Assembly (NCBI RefSeq): GCF_004766055.1 | Contig: NZ_SPQR01000011.1 | Location: forward strand, 45,145 to 109,144 | Source: Desulfosporosinus sp. Sb-LF | GTDB taxonomy: Bacteria; Bacillota; Desulfitobacteriia; Desulfitobacteriales; Desulfitobacteriaceae | Reading direction: 5' to 3' | DNA: 64,000 nucleotides | In this document: piece after piece, positions 1-9,085 of the stretch | How the letters are laid out: each line of letters opens with the position of its first letter | Numbering within the stretch: the first letter of the stretch is position 1 | Translations under genes and position numbers: made by a program | Notes under the pieces: generated by a model | The model's input: only the letters and a program-made list of their open reading frames with translations | The model's database searches: none | Told to the model about the DNA's origin: nothing

Positions 1-688
1 CAATTCTCGTAGCTAAAATTTTCTCTTTTTCGCGCAGATTCTTCATCTCAATCTGAAGCAATCGTTCTTCTTCCTGTCGGCGATGTGCTGCCTCCCACTC
101 CCCTCGCAGTGCGTCATACTCTGCCTTAGTCTCAGCTATACTTTCTTTTTGGTCTTCCACTCTTCTTTGCGCCCCAGCTATTGATGCCAGCACTTTAGAC
201 AGGGAGAGCCCTTCATCCCCTCCTTGCCGCAGGTTGCGAATACGCCGAAAAAGAAGGTCCCTTTCTTCTCGTTCCGGCCATTCCACAAACCCGCCCTGGC
301 AAAACGCCTGGAGGTTCAGCTGAAATAAATAGGCTCCCAGTGTCATCGATTCCGGCAGAGACACGCCCTGTCCAGTTTCATCCTCGATCACCAACGTTGA
401 AAATCCAATCTGTCCATCATCGTCATGGAGAATAAATTCGCGACGTATTTGCAAGTGGGTGCTTTCGCTGGTCATCCAAACTTCAGCTAAACCCTTGCTA
501 CATTGAGCCTTAGAAACATCCAGTGGCTCTAGATCATTGAGATCGTATAAAAATCCCCGGACTAACTTGGCAAACATCTTTTGCTGACTCTTCTCCGCAA
601 CAAAGACCACACCTGGGCCAACCGGAAATCTCCAGTCAACATTTCCTAGCCCTGTTAGATTAGTGGTTCTGATCCGTTCAATCTTCAT
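1..688 (-). CDS. SbcC/YhaN-like AAA ATPase, N-terminal part (runs off the window)
   Basis: An open frame starts with ATG at 688 and continues without stop to the left edge, giving about 229 residues. The start overlaps the end of the preceding nuclease-like gene by 11 bp, so the two are translationally coupled. The first ~60 residues (MKIERIRTTNLTGLGNVDW, then FPVGPGVVFVAEKS) resemble the N-terminal ATPase strand of SbcC/YhaN proteins, although a textbook GxxGxGKS P-loop is not visible at the expected place. Residues from about 150 onward are highly charged, with many E, K, R and Q, as in the start of a long coiled-coil arm. Pairing with an SbcD-like gene supports a role in DNA end processing or repair. 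The C-terminal ATPase half is outside the window. Confidence 0.6.
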   Translation of the reverse strand, partial: MKIERIRTTNLTGLGNVDWRFPVGPGVVFVAEKSQQKMFAKLVRGFLYDLNDLEPLDVSKAQCSKGLAEVWMTSESTHLQIRREFILHDDDGQIGFSTLVIEDETGQGVSLPESMTLGAYLFQLNLQAFCQGGFVEWPEREERDLLFRRIRNLRQGGDEGLSLSKVLASIAGAQRRVEDQKESIAETKAEYDALRGEWEAAHRRQEEERLLQIEMKNLREKEKILATRI

Positions 689-1841
689 CGTCAACCCGTC
701 CCTGCCCTAGTGCCGCCAACCCAATTTTTTGGACTAGCTCCCAGTGTTCGTGGTTCTTAGCACTCCCTGCAACTGCAAGGCATTCTTGTAGTTTCGCAAT
801 GAAAACTTGTGTTACATTAGGAATTCCATCCTTTTCTATATACACGGATTCTCTTGAAAGAACGACATCTACCCCAATTCCAGAGCCCATTGTCCCTACA
901 AAGGGTACCACTTGGACGTAGCGAAATTCGTCTGCTAACTGTTTTCGAAGCAATAGGACCTCTCCATCCTCTTCATGTAGAGTTCCCATCAGCTTAATCC
1001 TAAACAAATCGTTTAGCCGTCCTTGTGGACTTGTTTCTGCCAATAACTGTGCAACAAACGTTTCCATGTCCGATTGAGACAGAACCTTTTCGTGATAGCG
1101 GCGTTGTCCCAGTTCCCGAAATTCGAGCTGGACTGATCCGTTCTCGATCTCTCCCAAAAGCACACCATGTGGGCCGCTCTCGTGAAAACTTCGGGCTTCA
1201 GGCGAACCACAATCAGCCCATAACGTCTCCCCGGCTCGCTGAATCCCACTCCAAACTCCCTCATGACCCAAGGCCAGGTAATTCAAACCACTCAAAGCAA
1301 TCTGTTCTGGAAGAATCTTGCTAAAGCGTTCCGAATTCTTCTCTGAGCTGACCTCGGCATGGAGAAGCATGAGCGAAATTGTTCCATCCATTTTCGCCCG
1401 AAAACCGTCAAGAAACGAACCCTCCTGACGATAGGCAGTCCATCCCGCTCCATATACGATGACGTTTTGGGCAGGGAGTTTCACACTACTGATACCTCCG
1501 GAAAATATATGTACATTGCTTGGCCAGACGGTTAGACGATACGCGGACGTAATAATCAGTGGGTCAGTTTCACCTGGAACGATGAAAATTCTCGTCCCCT
1601 CCACCTTCGCTAATACGCTAGCAACTCGCTCGACAGTCTCCTTACTAACATACTCCTGATCGAATAGATTTCCGACCAAAAACAGGAAATCAACGTTTTC
1701 CGACCGACAAAGAGCGATGGTTGCTTCAAAGGTCTGCCACAGATCTTGATTTCGAAGGGTCGCCCACGCCTCCAGCCCTTCCCAAGAGGGGCTGCCAAAA
1801 CGAAATCCTGCACAATGCAAAAATCGAACGCACGAAGCCAT
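678..1841 (-). CDS. SbcD/YhaO-like metallophosphoesterase with eroded active site
   Basis: This 387-residue protein has the length and layout of YhaO/SbcD-type DNA exonuclease subunits, and the next gene encodes an SbcC/YhaN-like partner. The calcineurin-like fold motifs can be located, but nearly all metal ligands are changed. LHCAGFRFG stands where H-x-(A/S)-D-x-H-L-G is expected, LVGNLFD replaces the GDLFD block, VPGETD replaces PGNHD, and LALGHEGVW replaces GHxH. The fold is therefore probably kept while the dimetal centre is probably lost, so a structural or DNA-binding role is more likely than nuclease activity. A GAGGTGAG ribosome site precedes the ATG. Family assignment is by motif layout and context. 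Confidence 0.6.
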   Translation of the reverse strand: MASCVRFLHCAGFRFGSPSWEGLEAWATLRNQDLWQTFEATIALCRSENVDFLFLVGNLFDQEYVSKETVERVASVLAKVEGTRIFIVPGETDPLIITSAYRLTVWPSNVHIFSGGISSVKLPAQNVIVYGAGWTAYRQEGSFLDGFRAKMDGTISLMLLHAEVSSEKNSERFSKILPEQIALSGLNYLALGHEGVWSGIQRAGETLWADCGSPEARSFHESGPHGVLLGEIENGSVQLEFRELGQRRYHEKVLSQSDMETFVAQLLAETSPQGRLNDLFRIKLMGTLHEEDGEVLLLRKQLADEFRYVQVVPFVGTMGSGIGVDVVLSRESVYIEKDGIPNVTQVFIAKLQECLAVAGSAKNHEHWELVQKIGLAALGQGRVDDED

Positions 1842-1929
1842 GTACTTTACTCACCTCACCAACCATCACTAATTTAATCCGAACTAATGGATGTTAGGCA
1901 TTTCGACAATACAGCTTTGATTTCCTGCT

Positions 1930-3117
1930 CTAAGCACTCTTACTAACTCGCTTTAAGATAGAGGCGATCGGAAGTTGACTGAGTCCAAGACCCCACAGAA
2001 GCCACACTGCAGGCCAACTTCTGTTTATGAAATAGATTAAAAGTAAAATCCCAAGAATTCGCCCGATATTTAGAGGTATCTCGCGAAGACTCAAGAATTC
2101 TACCTGATAATCCGCAGTTCTCAAATTATTACGAATAACATTATAGGAAATAGTGGTTAGTGGTACAAAAATTAGAGGATAAAACAAACTATTAGCGATC
2201 CCAAACAGCCAAAATGACTTTAGACTTGGCTCCCAAAGCACCATCGTAGTGAAAAGAGCCAATAAAATTCCCCCAAGAAACATGAAAAGAAAGCGCCGAT
2301 CTCTCGAAATGAACCGTCCCACAAAATAGTAACTTAAAAAGGTTATTATCGATAAAACGAAGTTGAAAAAACCCAATTGAAGTTCATTCTGAGAAAATTC
2401 ATAGAAGATAAGAATCAACAAGAAAGACATCACACCTTCGCGTAAGCCTCGTAAGAACATGGACCAATTCACCCGTCGCCACTCTGCTCCGATCAAAACC
2501 CTGGCTTGGGTGAAATTGCACCGTGGTTTTCCAGTACGGGCAACAAACGTTCCCGTGATCATCGTCGCTAAAATGAAGCAAATAACCATGATGCTAAAAA
2601 CTGCAATATACCCGGTGGTAGTCCCCAATTTCCGGATGATAAACCCACCGACTAACGGAGCCACCATTCCAGCCAAAGCATTGGCCGCACCATTAAAACC
2701 GGAAAATCGATCTCTATTCTGATTATTGGTCCAGTCATACGTGGACACATTATATCCAAAGTAATATAAACCCTGTCCCAACCCCATTAACACCCCAAAC
2801 AAAGGCGTTAGGTGGGTGATTTTGTCTTTCAATAAGAGAACTAATAGAAAAAAACCTACATGGACAAGCAAACCTAAACGCATACTTAGAATGATTCCTT
2901 TTTGCTTAAAAAGATGAGTAGCCATAAAAAAGACGAATGGAACCATTATAAACTGAAATAAATTAAAAATCGCTGCTATTTCAAGATTTTGCGATAGTTT
3001 CCATAGATAAATGTTGAAGAAAATATTTGAAAGACTCACCCCGGTCAAAAACAAAGTATGGACTACCAATAACCTGCTTGCTTGTGAATCTATAACAGTG
3101 GAATTTTTAGAACTCAT
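1930..3117 (-). CDS. MFS transporter, 12 membrane segments
   Basis: The 395-residue protein is strongly hydrophobic, with about 12 predicted membrane helices arranged as two halves separated by a basic loop near residue 200 (ARTGKPRCNFTQARVLIGAEWRR). The first half carries a glycine-rich stretch (GQGLYYFGYN, then GFNGAANALAGMVAPLVGGFI), typical of the major facilitator superfamily. The overall look resembles the YitZ/YqgE-like Bacillus permeases of unknown substrate. It sits downstream of the sugar operon but is separated from deoC by a strong terminator, so it is probably its own unit. Confidence 0.7.
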   Translation of the reverse strand: MSSKNSTVIDSQASRLLVVHTLFLTGVSLSNIFFNIYLWKLSQNLEIAAIFNLFQFIMVPFVFFMATHLFKQKGIILSMRLGLLVHVGFFLLVLLLKDKITHLTPLFGVLMGLGQGLYYFGYNVSTYDWTNNQNRDRFSGFNGAANALAGMVAPLVGGFIIRKLGTTTGYIAVFSIMVICFILATMITGTFVARTGKPRCNFTQARVLIGAEWRRVNWSMFLRGLREGVMSFLLILIFYEFSQNELQLGFFNFVLSIITFLSYYFVGRFISRDRRFLFMFLGGILLALFTTMVLWEPSLKSFWLFGIANSLFYPLIFVPLTTISYNVIRNNLRTADYQVEFLSLREIPLNIGRILGILLLIYFINRSWPAVWLLWGLGLSQLPIASILKRVSKSA

Positions 3118-3181
3118 CCTAAATACCTCCCTACAATGCTTAGATTACATCATCACACGAGCAGGAAAACAAAAACAACGT

Positions 3182-3216
3182 AGACCTAAGATTATCACAA
3201 GGATAGTCTTAGGTCT
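3182..3216 (-). terminator. Rho-independent terminator of the sugar operon
   Basis: A perfect 10-bp stem (3182-3191 with 3207-3216, AGACCTAAGA arm) with a 15-nt loop lies just past the deoC stop. On the minus strand it is followed by a T-rich tract, ACGTTGTTTTTGTTTT. Confidence 0.8.
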
Positions 3217-3236
3217 AGAATTTGAGATCGTTTAGT

Positions 3237-3914
3237 TTAGAGCGCTAGTTCCTTAACAATATCTACGCCAGCACTAGCCCCAATCCTTGAAGCACCGGCT
3301 TTGACCATTTCGAGGACTTGTTCAAGGTTTTTAATGCCGCCAGAGGCTTTAACACCCATTTCAGGTCCCACCGTTTGACGCATGAGAGAAATGTCATGAG
3401 CGGTTGCACCGCCTGATCCGAATCCTGTGCTGGTTTTTACAAAATGTGCTCCAGCTTTTTTGGCTAACTGACAAGCTAGTACTTTTTCTTCATCTGTTAA
3501 ATAACAGGTTTCAATAATAACCTTAGTAATTGCCTCAGGATTAGCTCCTTTAGCCGCTTCTACAACTGCCGAAATGTCCTGGAATACGACGTCTTCACGG
3601 CGTTCCTTCAAAGCACCAACATTAATAACCATATCCACTTCTAAGGCTCCATTTTTCACAGCCTCTTGGGCCTCAAAGGCCTTAGCTGCCGTAGAGGTGC
3701 TGCCCAGTGGGAAGCCTATAACAGTGCATACTAAGACTGACGAATCTTTCAGAAGGTTAGCAGCAAGTGGTACAAAAGACGGGTTGATGCAAACTGATGC
3801 AAACTCGTATTCTAGCGCTTCGTTGCATAGTTTTGTAACATCTTCCTGAGTAGCAATAGCTTTTAGTATGGTATGATCAATCAGTTTAGCTAGTTCGTTC
3901 TTAGTCATGGTCAT
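3237..3914 (-). CDS. deoC: deoxyribose-phosphate aldolase
   Basis: DeoC cleaves 2-deoxyribose 5-phosphate to acetaldehyde and glyceraldehyde 3-phosphate through a Schiff base on lysine. The 225-residue length matches bacterial DeoC. Recognisable blocks are LIDHTIL near the N-terminus, [25 protein letters not shown], the Schiff-base lysine in FVKTSTGFG, and the phosphate-binding VKASGGIK and RIGASAG segments. It is the last gene of the operon running from the SorC regulator at 11.1 kb, directly after the sugar-binding lipoprotein. Its position suggests that the imported compound is converted to a phosphorylated deoxy-sugar or ketose that is split by an aldolase. Function is sure; the physiological substrate in this operon is not. 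Confidence 0.93.
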   Translation of the reverse strand: MTMTKNELAKLIDHTILKAIATQEDVTKLCNEALEYEFASVCINPSFVPLAANLLKDSSVLVCTVIGFPLGSTSTAAKAFEAQEAVKNGALEVDMVINVGALKERREDVVFQDISAVVEAAKGANPEAITKVIIETCYLTDEEKVLACQLAKKAGAHFVKTSTGFGSGGATAHDISLMRQTVGPEMGVKASGGIKNLEQVLEMVKAGASRIGASAGVDIVKELAL

Positions 3915-3947
3915 TTCGATTACCCCTTTAATACTAACATATAGCGA

Positions 3948-4937
3948 CTATTTAGATGCTGCAAATGTTAGTTTGTCATTAATAAATTGTGCAGCGTTGT
4001 CTTTATTAATCAAGTTAGTACCTGCATCAATGAATGCATCGTATTTCTTGCCATCTAGAACGCCTAGAGCAGTATCAACGACTGTTTTACCCAGAAGTTG
4101 TGGGTCATTCATCACAGTAGCATCATACTTTCCAGTCGGGATTGCTTTAACAGCTTCCATTAAGCCGTCAACACCAACGATTTTAACTTTACCAACCAGC
4201 TGGTTCTGTTCCAGAACTTGTAACGCACCTAAAGACATATCGTCATTATGGGAATACACCAAGTTTACATCAGGGTTAGCTTGTAGTAAGTCTTGGAATG
4301 CTTTGACTGCTTTAGAACGTGTGTAGTCGCAATAAGGTCCTTGTATTACTTTAATGCCAGGCTCTTTGTCTACTGCTAAGTGGAAACCGTCGCGGCGATC
4401 CATCATAACCTTGCCACCAGCATCCCCTTGAAGTTCAATGATTTTACCTTTAGCCTTACCTTCGCCGCCCAGCAATCGAACAGCTTCTTTTCCTGCTAAC
4501 TCACCCATTTTTTTGTTATCCCGACCAACAAACGTAGCAACTTTACCATCTGTCGGGCGATCAACGGTAACTACAGGAATATTCGCCTGTTTAGCTGCCG
4601 TGAGTGAAGGAGCAACTGCCGTAGGATTGGAAGGGTTAAGAATCAGCACATTGATTCCTTTTGTGATTAAATCTTGAATGTCTTTATTTTGTTTTTCGAT
4701 ATTATTTTGAGCATCTACATAAACGAGTTTAGCACCCTTGGCTTCAGCTTCAGCTTTAGCTGCATCCATCAAGGATACGTAAAATGGCGAATCCAAAGTT
4801 ACTTGGGAAAATCCGATCACGACTTGTTTAGGAGTTTCTTTTGGAGCAGCAGTTTCAGTTTTTGCAGTACCACATCCAGCAACCCCTATCAAAACAGACA
4901 CCATTGTTAATGCTAACAAACCTCGTAATTTTCTCAT
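3948..4937 (-). CDS. sugar ABC transporter substrate-binding lipoprotein (RbsB family)
   Basis: I place the start at ATG 4937, preceded by AGAGGAGGATTTAGG, rather than at an ATG nine codons upstream. The protein opens with MRKLRGLLALTMVSVLIGVAGCG, a signal peptide ending in a lipobox with cysteine, so it is a membrane-anchored lipoprotein. The mature part is a periplasmic-binding type 1 domain of the RbsB/LsrB group: VVIGFSQVTLDSPFYVSLMDAAKAEA, LILNPSNPTAVAP, DRPTDGKVATFVGRDN and DVNLVYSHNDDMSLGAL are typical. It works with the permease and ATPase immediately upstream. The ligand is a pentose-like sugar or polyol by family; the exact ligand is unknown. Confidence 0.88.
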   Translation of the reverse strand: MRKLRGLLALTMVSVLIGVAGCGTAKTETAAPKETPKQVVIGFSQVTLDSPFYVSLMDAAKAEAEAKGAKLVYVDAQNNIEKQNKDIQDLITKGINVLILNPSNPTAVAPSLTAAKQANIPVVTVDRPTDGKVATFVGRDNKKMGELAGKEAVRLLGGEGKAKGKIIELQGDAGGKVMMDRRDGFHLAVDKEPGIKVIQGPYCDYTRSKAVKAFQDLLQANPDVNLVYSHNDDMSLGALQVLEQNQLVGKVKIVGVDGLMEAVKAIPTGKYDATVMNDPQLLGKTVVDTALGVLDGKKYDAFIDAGTNLINKDNAAQFINDKLTFAASK

Positions 4938-5031
4938 CCTAAATCCTCCTCTAATTTTTATCATTTTAAGTGGGTTAAGAACTAATCTATCTTACAATTT
5001 AATGACGCACCCCCTTTCCAATAGAACTATT

Positions 5032-6015
5032 TCAATGAGCGTTTTTGCCCATAACAAACTTATTTAATACTAGAGCAAGCACGATGATTAGACCCATAAA
5101 GATTTGCTGATAATAGGAAGCCAATCCAACTAGATTGAATATGTTGGTAATAATACTCATCAACAGGACACCTGCAAATGTTCCTAGCACTCCACCGACA
5201 CCACCGGCTAAACTGGTTCCGCCCAAAACAACCGCTGCAATAGCATTAAGTTCTGCCCCACTCGATGCAGTGGGTTGGCCTACCGTTAACCAAGATGTTA
5301 ATACTACGCCAGCTAAGCCCGAAAGAATTCCAGAAATAACGAACACAGAGATGAGATGTCGATTCACTCGCACCCCGGAGAGATGCGCCGCTTCAGGATT
5401 TCCTCCAACAGCGAACAAATTTCTACCATAAGGGGTGTATTTTAGAGCAAGTGCTGACACAATGGTGAGCACGATCCAAACTAACCCACTCACTGGAACC
5501 CTACCGATAAACCCAGCTCCCAAGAAACTAAAGGACTCGGGTAGACCGTAAACCGGTTGACCATTTGTGACCAACAATGCCAACCCTCGCGCGGAAACCA
5601 TCATGGCTAACGTGGCAATAAAAGCTGGAATACTGAATTTAGTGGATAAGAAACCACTGACGAAACCTAATACCCCACCTGCAGCTAGCGCTAGGATAAT
5701 TGCGAGGGGGATTGACCACCCTGCGGAAATTAACATGGCTACCACCATACCTGACAGGGCCGCAATAGATCCTACCGAAAGATCAATCCCTGCAACCAAG
5801 ATGACAAACGTCATTCCGATCGCCATAATCCCCGTGACAGAAGACTGTTGCAGAAGATTTAGAAAATTTTGTACAGTGAAGAACCTGGATGACAAGGTGG
5901 ATGCAATGATAATAAAAACCACTAATAAAATTAATAAGTTATACTTCCCCAAAAGATAGCCAATATTTAGCTTTTTAGTCTTTTTCTCACCAGTGCCAAT
6001 GCTCATATTACTCAT
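5032..6015 (-). CDS. sugar ABC transporter permease (RbsC family)
   Basis: The 327-residue integral membrane protein has 8-10 hydrophobic segments and the signature of BPD_transp_2 permeases: VTGIMAIGMTFVILVAGIDLSVGS near residue 60 and AIAAVVLGGTSLAGGVGGVLGT near residue 260. It forms the membrane channel for the RbsA-like ATPase encoded 6 bp upstream and the lipoprotein encoded downstream. Only one permease gene is present, so it is likely a homodimer as in the ribose system. Confidence 0.9.
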   Translation of the reverse strand: MSNMSIGTGEKKTKKLNIGYLLGKYNLLILLVVFIIIASTLSSRFFTVQNFLNLLQQSSVTGIMAIGMTFVILVAGIDLSVGSIAALSGMVVAMLISAGWSIPLAIILALAAGGVLGFVSGFLSTKFSIPAFIATLAMMVSARGLALLVTNGQPVYGLPESFSFLGAGFIGRVPVSGLVWIVLTIVSALALKYTPYGRNLFAVGGNPEAAHLSGVRVNRHLISVFVISGILSGLAGVVLTSWLTVGQPTASSGAELNAIAAVVLGGTSLAGGVGGVLGTFAGVLLMSIITNIFNLVGLASYYQQIFMGLIIVLALVLNKFVMGKNAH

Positions 6016-6021
6016 AAACTC

Positions 6022-7518
6022 CTACCCTCCCGTGACCGCACAATGAAGTATGGCGTCATCTTTAAATTCTTCCTGTTGAAATTCCCCAGCAATATTACCA
6101 TTGAACATAACGACCATGCGATCACACAATTGTACAAGTTCAGCCAATTCTGAAGAGGCAACGATGACACCGAACCCCTTGTCAGATAAGTTTTTAATAA
6201 TTTTGTACACTTCTTCTTTAGCGCCAATATCTATCCCTTGAGTCGGTTCATCAAAGAGCAAAATGTTCGAGTTCTTAAGAAGCCATTTAGCAATAACGAC
6301 TTTTTGCTGGTTGCCGCCACTTAAATTTTTCACGGATGCCCGAATGGATGGAGTTACTACTTTTAATTGTTCAACTTGTTCGTTCACATGTTTGAACATT
6401 GTGGGATACTTCAAAAATCCAAACCGAGTATATTTCTTAAGCGAGGGAACAACTGCGTTCTCCCAAACAGAAAGATTTAGCAGTAACCCTTGCGTCTTCC
6501 GACTTTCCGGAACCAAGGCAATACCCTTTTTCATAGCTTCTGCAGGAGATCGAAACTTAACTTTCCCACCGTTTATATACAATTCTCCCTTTTGTAAGGG
6601 ATCCGCTCCATAAATGGCCCGTAAAATTTCAGTCCTTCCTGAGCCTACCAAACCATAAAGACCCAGAACCTCTCCTTTATATAAGGAAAGATTAATGGCA
6701 TTCAACTTATTAGTGTGAATATCTTTCAAGCTTACCAGTTCTTCTGTGTAGGAGACAGAAAGCTTAGGTTTCTTTTCTTTGGAAAGAGGATGTCCGATAA
6801 TCAATTCTACTAATTGATCTTGAGTGATCTCATTTAACTGTTTCGTGGCAACATATTGACCATCTCTTAAGACAGTGACCTTATCCCCCACCCTGAATAA
6901 CTCTTCCAAGCGATGAGATATATAAATGATACTGATCCCTTTATTTTTCAACTCTTGAATGACCCGTACTAATGTTTCAAACTCCTCGCTCGATAAGGTT
7001 GCCGAGGGTTCATCCATGACGATCAACTTTGCATTCGACGCTAAAGCCTTAGCTAATTCCACAATTTGCCGATGCCCAATACTTAAGTTGCTGATCGGTT
7101 CCATGACATCAATCTTAATACCTAAGCTATCAATTAAGGCACGCGCCTTCTTCGTCAGTTCTGCCCAATCTAATAAGTAGCGGTATTTCCTTGGGTATTT
7201 TCCAATAAATATATTTTCCGCAACGGATAAATTGGGTAAGAGCGATAATTCCTGGTATATGACAGAAATCCCCATTTTGGTGCTGCTAATAGGATCTATA
7301 ATAGTGGCTAGTTTTTGGTCAAAGAGTATTTCGCCCTCGTCCATGGAATATACCCCTGACAGAACTTTCATTAACGTCGACTTGCCAGCTCCATTTGCCC
7401 CTATCAGACAGTGTACCTCCCCAGATTCCACACTCAAATTAACCTTCTTGAGTGCTTGTACCCCTGAAAAGCCTTTGGAAATACCCCGCATTTCCAGGAT
7501 CAACTTGTTTTCACCCAT
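6022..7518 (-). CDS. sugar ABC transporter ATPase, two-domain (RbsA family)
   Basis: The 498-residue protein is a fused double ATPase as in RbsA/MglA/XylG. The first half has Walker A GANGAGKST (about residue 38), the signature LSIGHRQ and Walker B LIVMDEPSATL. The second half has GLVGSGRTE as a degenerate Walker A (no K-T), the signature LSGGNQQK and ILLFDEPTQGID. This asymmetry is normal in the family. It overlaps the kinase gene by 8 bp and energises the adjacent permease. Confidence 0.92.
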   Translation of the reverse strand: MGENKLILEMRGISKGFSGVQALKKVNLSVESGEVHCLIGANGAGKSTLMKVLSGVYSMDEGEILFDQKLATIIDPISSTKMGISVIYQELSLLPNLSVAENIFIGKYPRKYRYLLDWAELTKKARALIDSLGIKIDVMEPISNLSIGHRQIVELAKALASNAKLIVMDEPSATLSSEEFETLVRVIQELKNKGISIIYISHRLEELFRVGDKVTVLRDGQYVATKQLNEITQDQLVELIIGHPLSKEKKPKLSVSYTEELVSLKDIHTNKLNAINLSLYKGEVLGLYGLVGSGRTEILRAIYGADPLQKGELYINGGKVKFRSPAEAMKKGIALVPESRKTQGLLLNLSVWENAVVPSLKKYTRFGFLKYPTMFKHVNEQVEQLKVVTPSIRASVKNLSGGNQQKVVIAKWLLKNSNILLFDEPTQGIDIGAKEEVYKIIKNLSDKGFGVIVASSELAELVQLCDRMVVMFNGNIAGEFQQEEFKDDAILHCAVTGG

Positions 7519-9070
7519 CGCTTCCTCCCCTTTGCTGAAATCTATACATCTGGTGCATCTGGGGCGCTAATAATTCATACGTCTTCTTATACTGATTAAA
7601 ATAAAATGAATACAGTTCATAGTTCGCAGGATCAGGGTAGATTTCTTCTCCATAACAAACCATCGCCTTAGACGCTTCCAATAAGTTTGAATACAGGCCT
7701 AATCCACTCGCAGAACATATGGCACATCCTAAAATTCCAGCCTCACTAAAACTCGGTAGACGAATCGGGAGACTCGTTACATCCGCAATGATTTGTAGCC
7801 AGAGTCGATTCTTTAAGGCTCCCCCACTCGCAATAAGTTGTTGAATCTTAAAGTTTGTTGCTGAAAAGCTTTCCAAAATGTTGCGCGTCCCGTAGGATAC
7901 GGATTCGAGTAGGGCACGGTATAAATGAGCACGGGTATGGCTCAGCGTTAATCCCCAAAAGCTTCCTTTGACCAGTGGATCGCGATAGGGTGTACGATTG
8001 CCTTGCCATGTATCGAGGACAACTATGCCTTCTGAACCGGGTGGAATCTTGGCTGCCTCATCAGCAAGTACTTGATAAGGTTCCTCCTCTGGGTGAGTAT
8101 ACTTGAGATCAGCAGCAAAATGATCTTTAAACCATCTTGTCAATGACCCACAGGACACTTGCCCTCCCTCTAGTAGCCACAACCCCTCCACCAAAGCATT
8201 AGGATATGGACCCCATAATCCAGGACGATATATGGCGTCGGGTAGTTGCGCTAGGTGCACAAAGCTAGTACCCATGATAATTCCCATTTGACCTGGTTCT
8301 ACTGCCCCCATACCCAAGAGGCCGATATGCGCATCGATCCCCCCCTGAAATACCATTATATCCTCCGGAATACCCAGTTCCTTCGCGGTTTCAGACCGAA
8401 TTTTCCCTATATGCTGACCGACAGGAATAACATCTATGGGTAATTTTTCTGCATAATCCTCTAGGCCAATTTCGCTCATGAAATCCGGCGACCAACCACC
8501 CTCCACATCGGCGTAATTCCACTTGCAAGTGGCCGTGCAGCGTGAAGCTACCCAACGCCCTGTTAACCGAAAATTAAGCCAGTCTTGTTCTTCAACAATC
8601 AAACTTGAACGATTGTATAGATCTGAACAATTTTCTTTTAACCAGAGCACCTTAGGGATCATCCACTCCACAGAATCCGATCCACCGGAGTATTGAAGGC
8701 GCGAATGACCTGATTGATTGATTCGTTCAGCCTCTTTGACCGCACGGTTATCCATCCAAAGAATTGCTTGGATCAGCGGCTTGCCGGTATCGTCAACCGC
8801 CAGAACCGTGGAAGATGTTGAACAAATGGTTAGGCCCCTTAATTGATTAACATCTTCCACGCTTCCCAAGCATATCGCCAGTGCTTGTTTAAAGGCCTGC
8901 CACCAATTCTGTGGGTCTTGCTCAGCCCAGCCGGGTTGAGGGTAAGATGTCGGGTATTCGGCAAAGGCCATCTTTACTAAAGCGCCGAATTGATTCATGA
9001 CAGCCACCCGAACACCTTGTGTGCCAAAATCAGCCGAGAGCAACAGAGTATCACTGGCATCCATTAGCAT
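7511..9070 (-). CDS. FGGY-family carbohydrate kinase
   Basis: The 519-residue length fits FGGY kinases. SADFGTQGVRVAVMN near the N-terminus is the ATP/phosphate 1 block (D-x-G-T-x-x-x-R), FQGGIDAHIGLLGMG contains the expected catalytic aspartate, and IASGGALKNRLWLQIIADVTSLP is the C-terminal signature. The start is ATG 9070 behind AGGAGGGGATT. The kinase probably phosphorylates the incoming sugar or the ketose made by the dehydrogenase encoded just upstream. The GGIDAH variant occurs in pentulose kinases, so a pentulose or tetrulose is a fair guess, but the sequence alone cannot fix the substrate. Confidence 0.88.
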   Translation of the reverse strand: MLMDASDTLLLSADFGTQGVRVAVMNQFGALVKMAFAEYPTSYPQPGWAEQDPQNWWQAFKQALAICLGSVEDVNQLRGLTICSTSSTVLAVDDTGKPLIQAILWMDNRAVKEAERINQSGHSRLQYSGGSDSVEWMIPKVLWLKENCSDLYNRSSLIVEEQDWLNFRLTGRWVASRCTATCKWNYADVEGGWSPDFMSEIGLEDYAEKLPIDVIPVGQHIGKIRSETAKELGIPEDIMVFQGGIDAHIGLLGMGAVEPGQMGIIMGTSFVHLAQLPDAIYRPGLWGPYPNALVEGLWLLEGGQVSCGSLTRWFKDHFAADLKYTHPEEEPYQVLADEAAKIPPGSEGIVVLDTWQGNRTPYRDPLVKGSFWGLTLSHTRAHLYRALLESVSYGTRNILESFSATNFKIQQLIASGGALKNRLWLQIIADVTSLPIRLPSFSEAGILGCAICSASGLGLYSNLLEASKAMVCYGEEIYPDPANYELYSFYFNQYKKTYELLAPQMHQMYRFQQRGGSDG

Positions 9071-9085
9071 AATCCCCTCCTGTGT

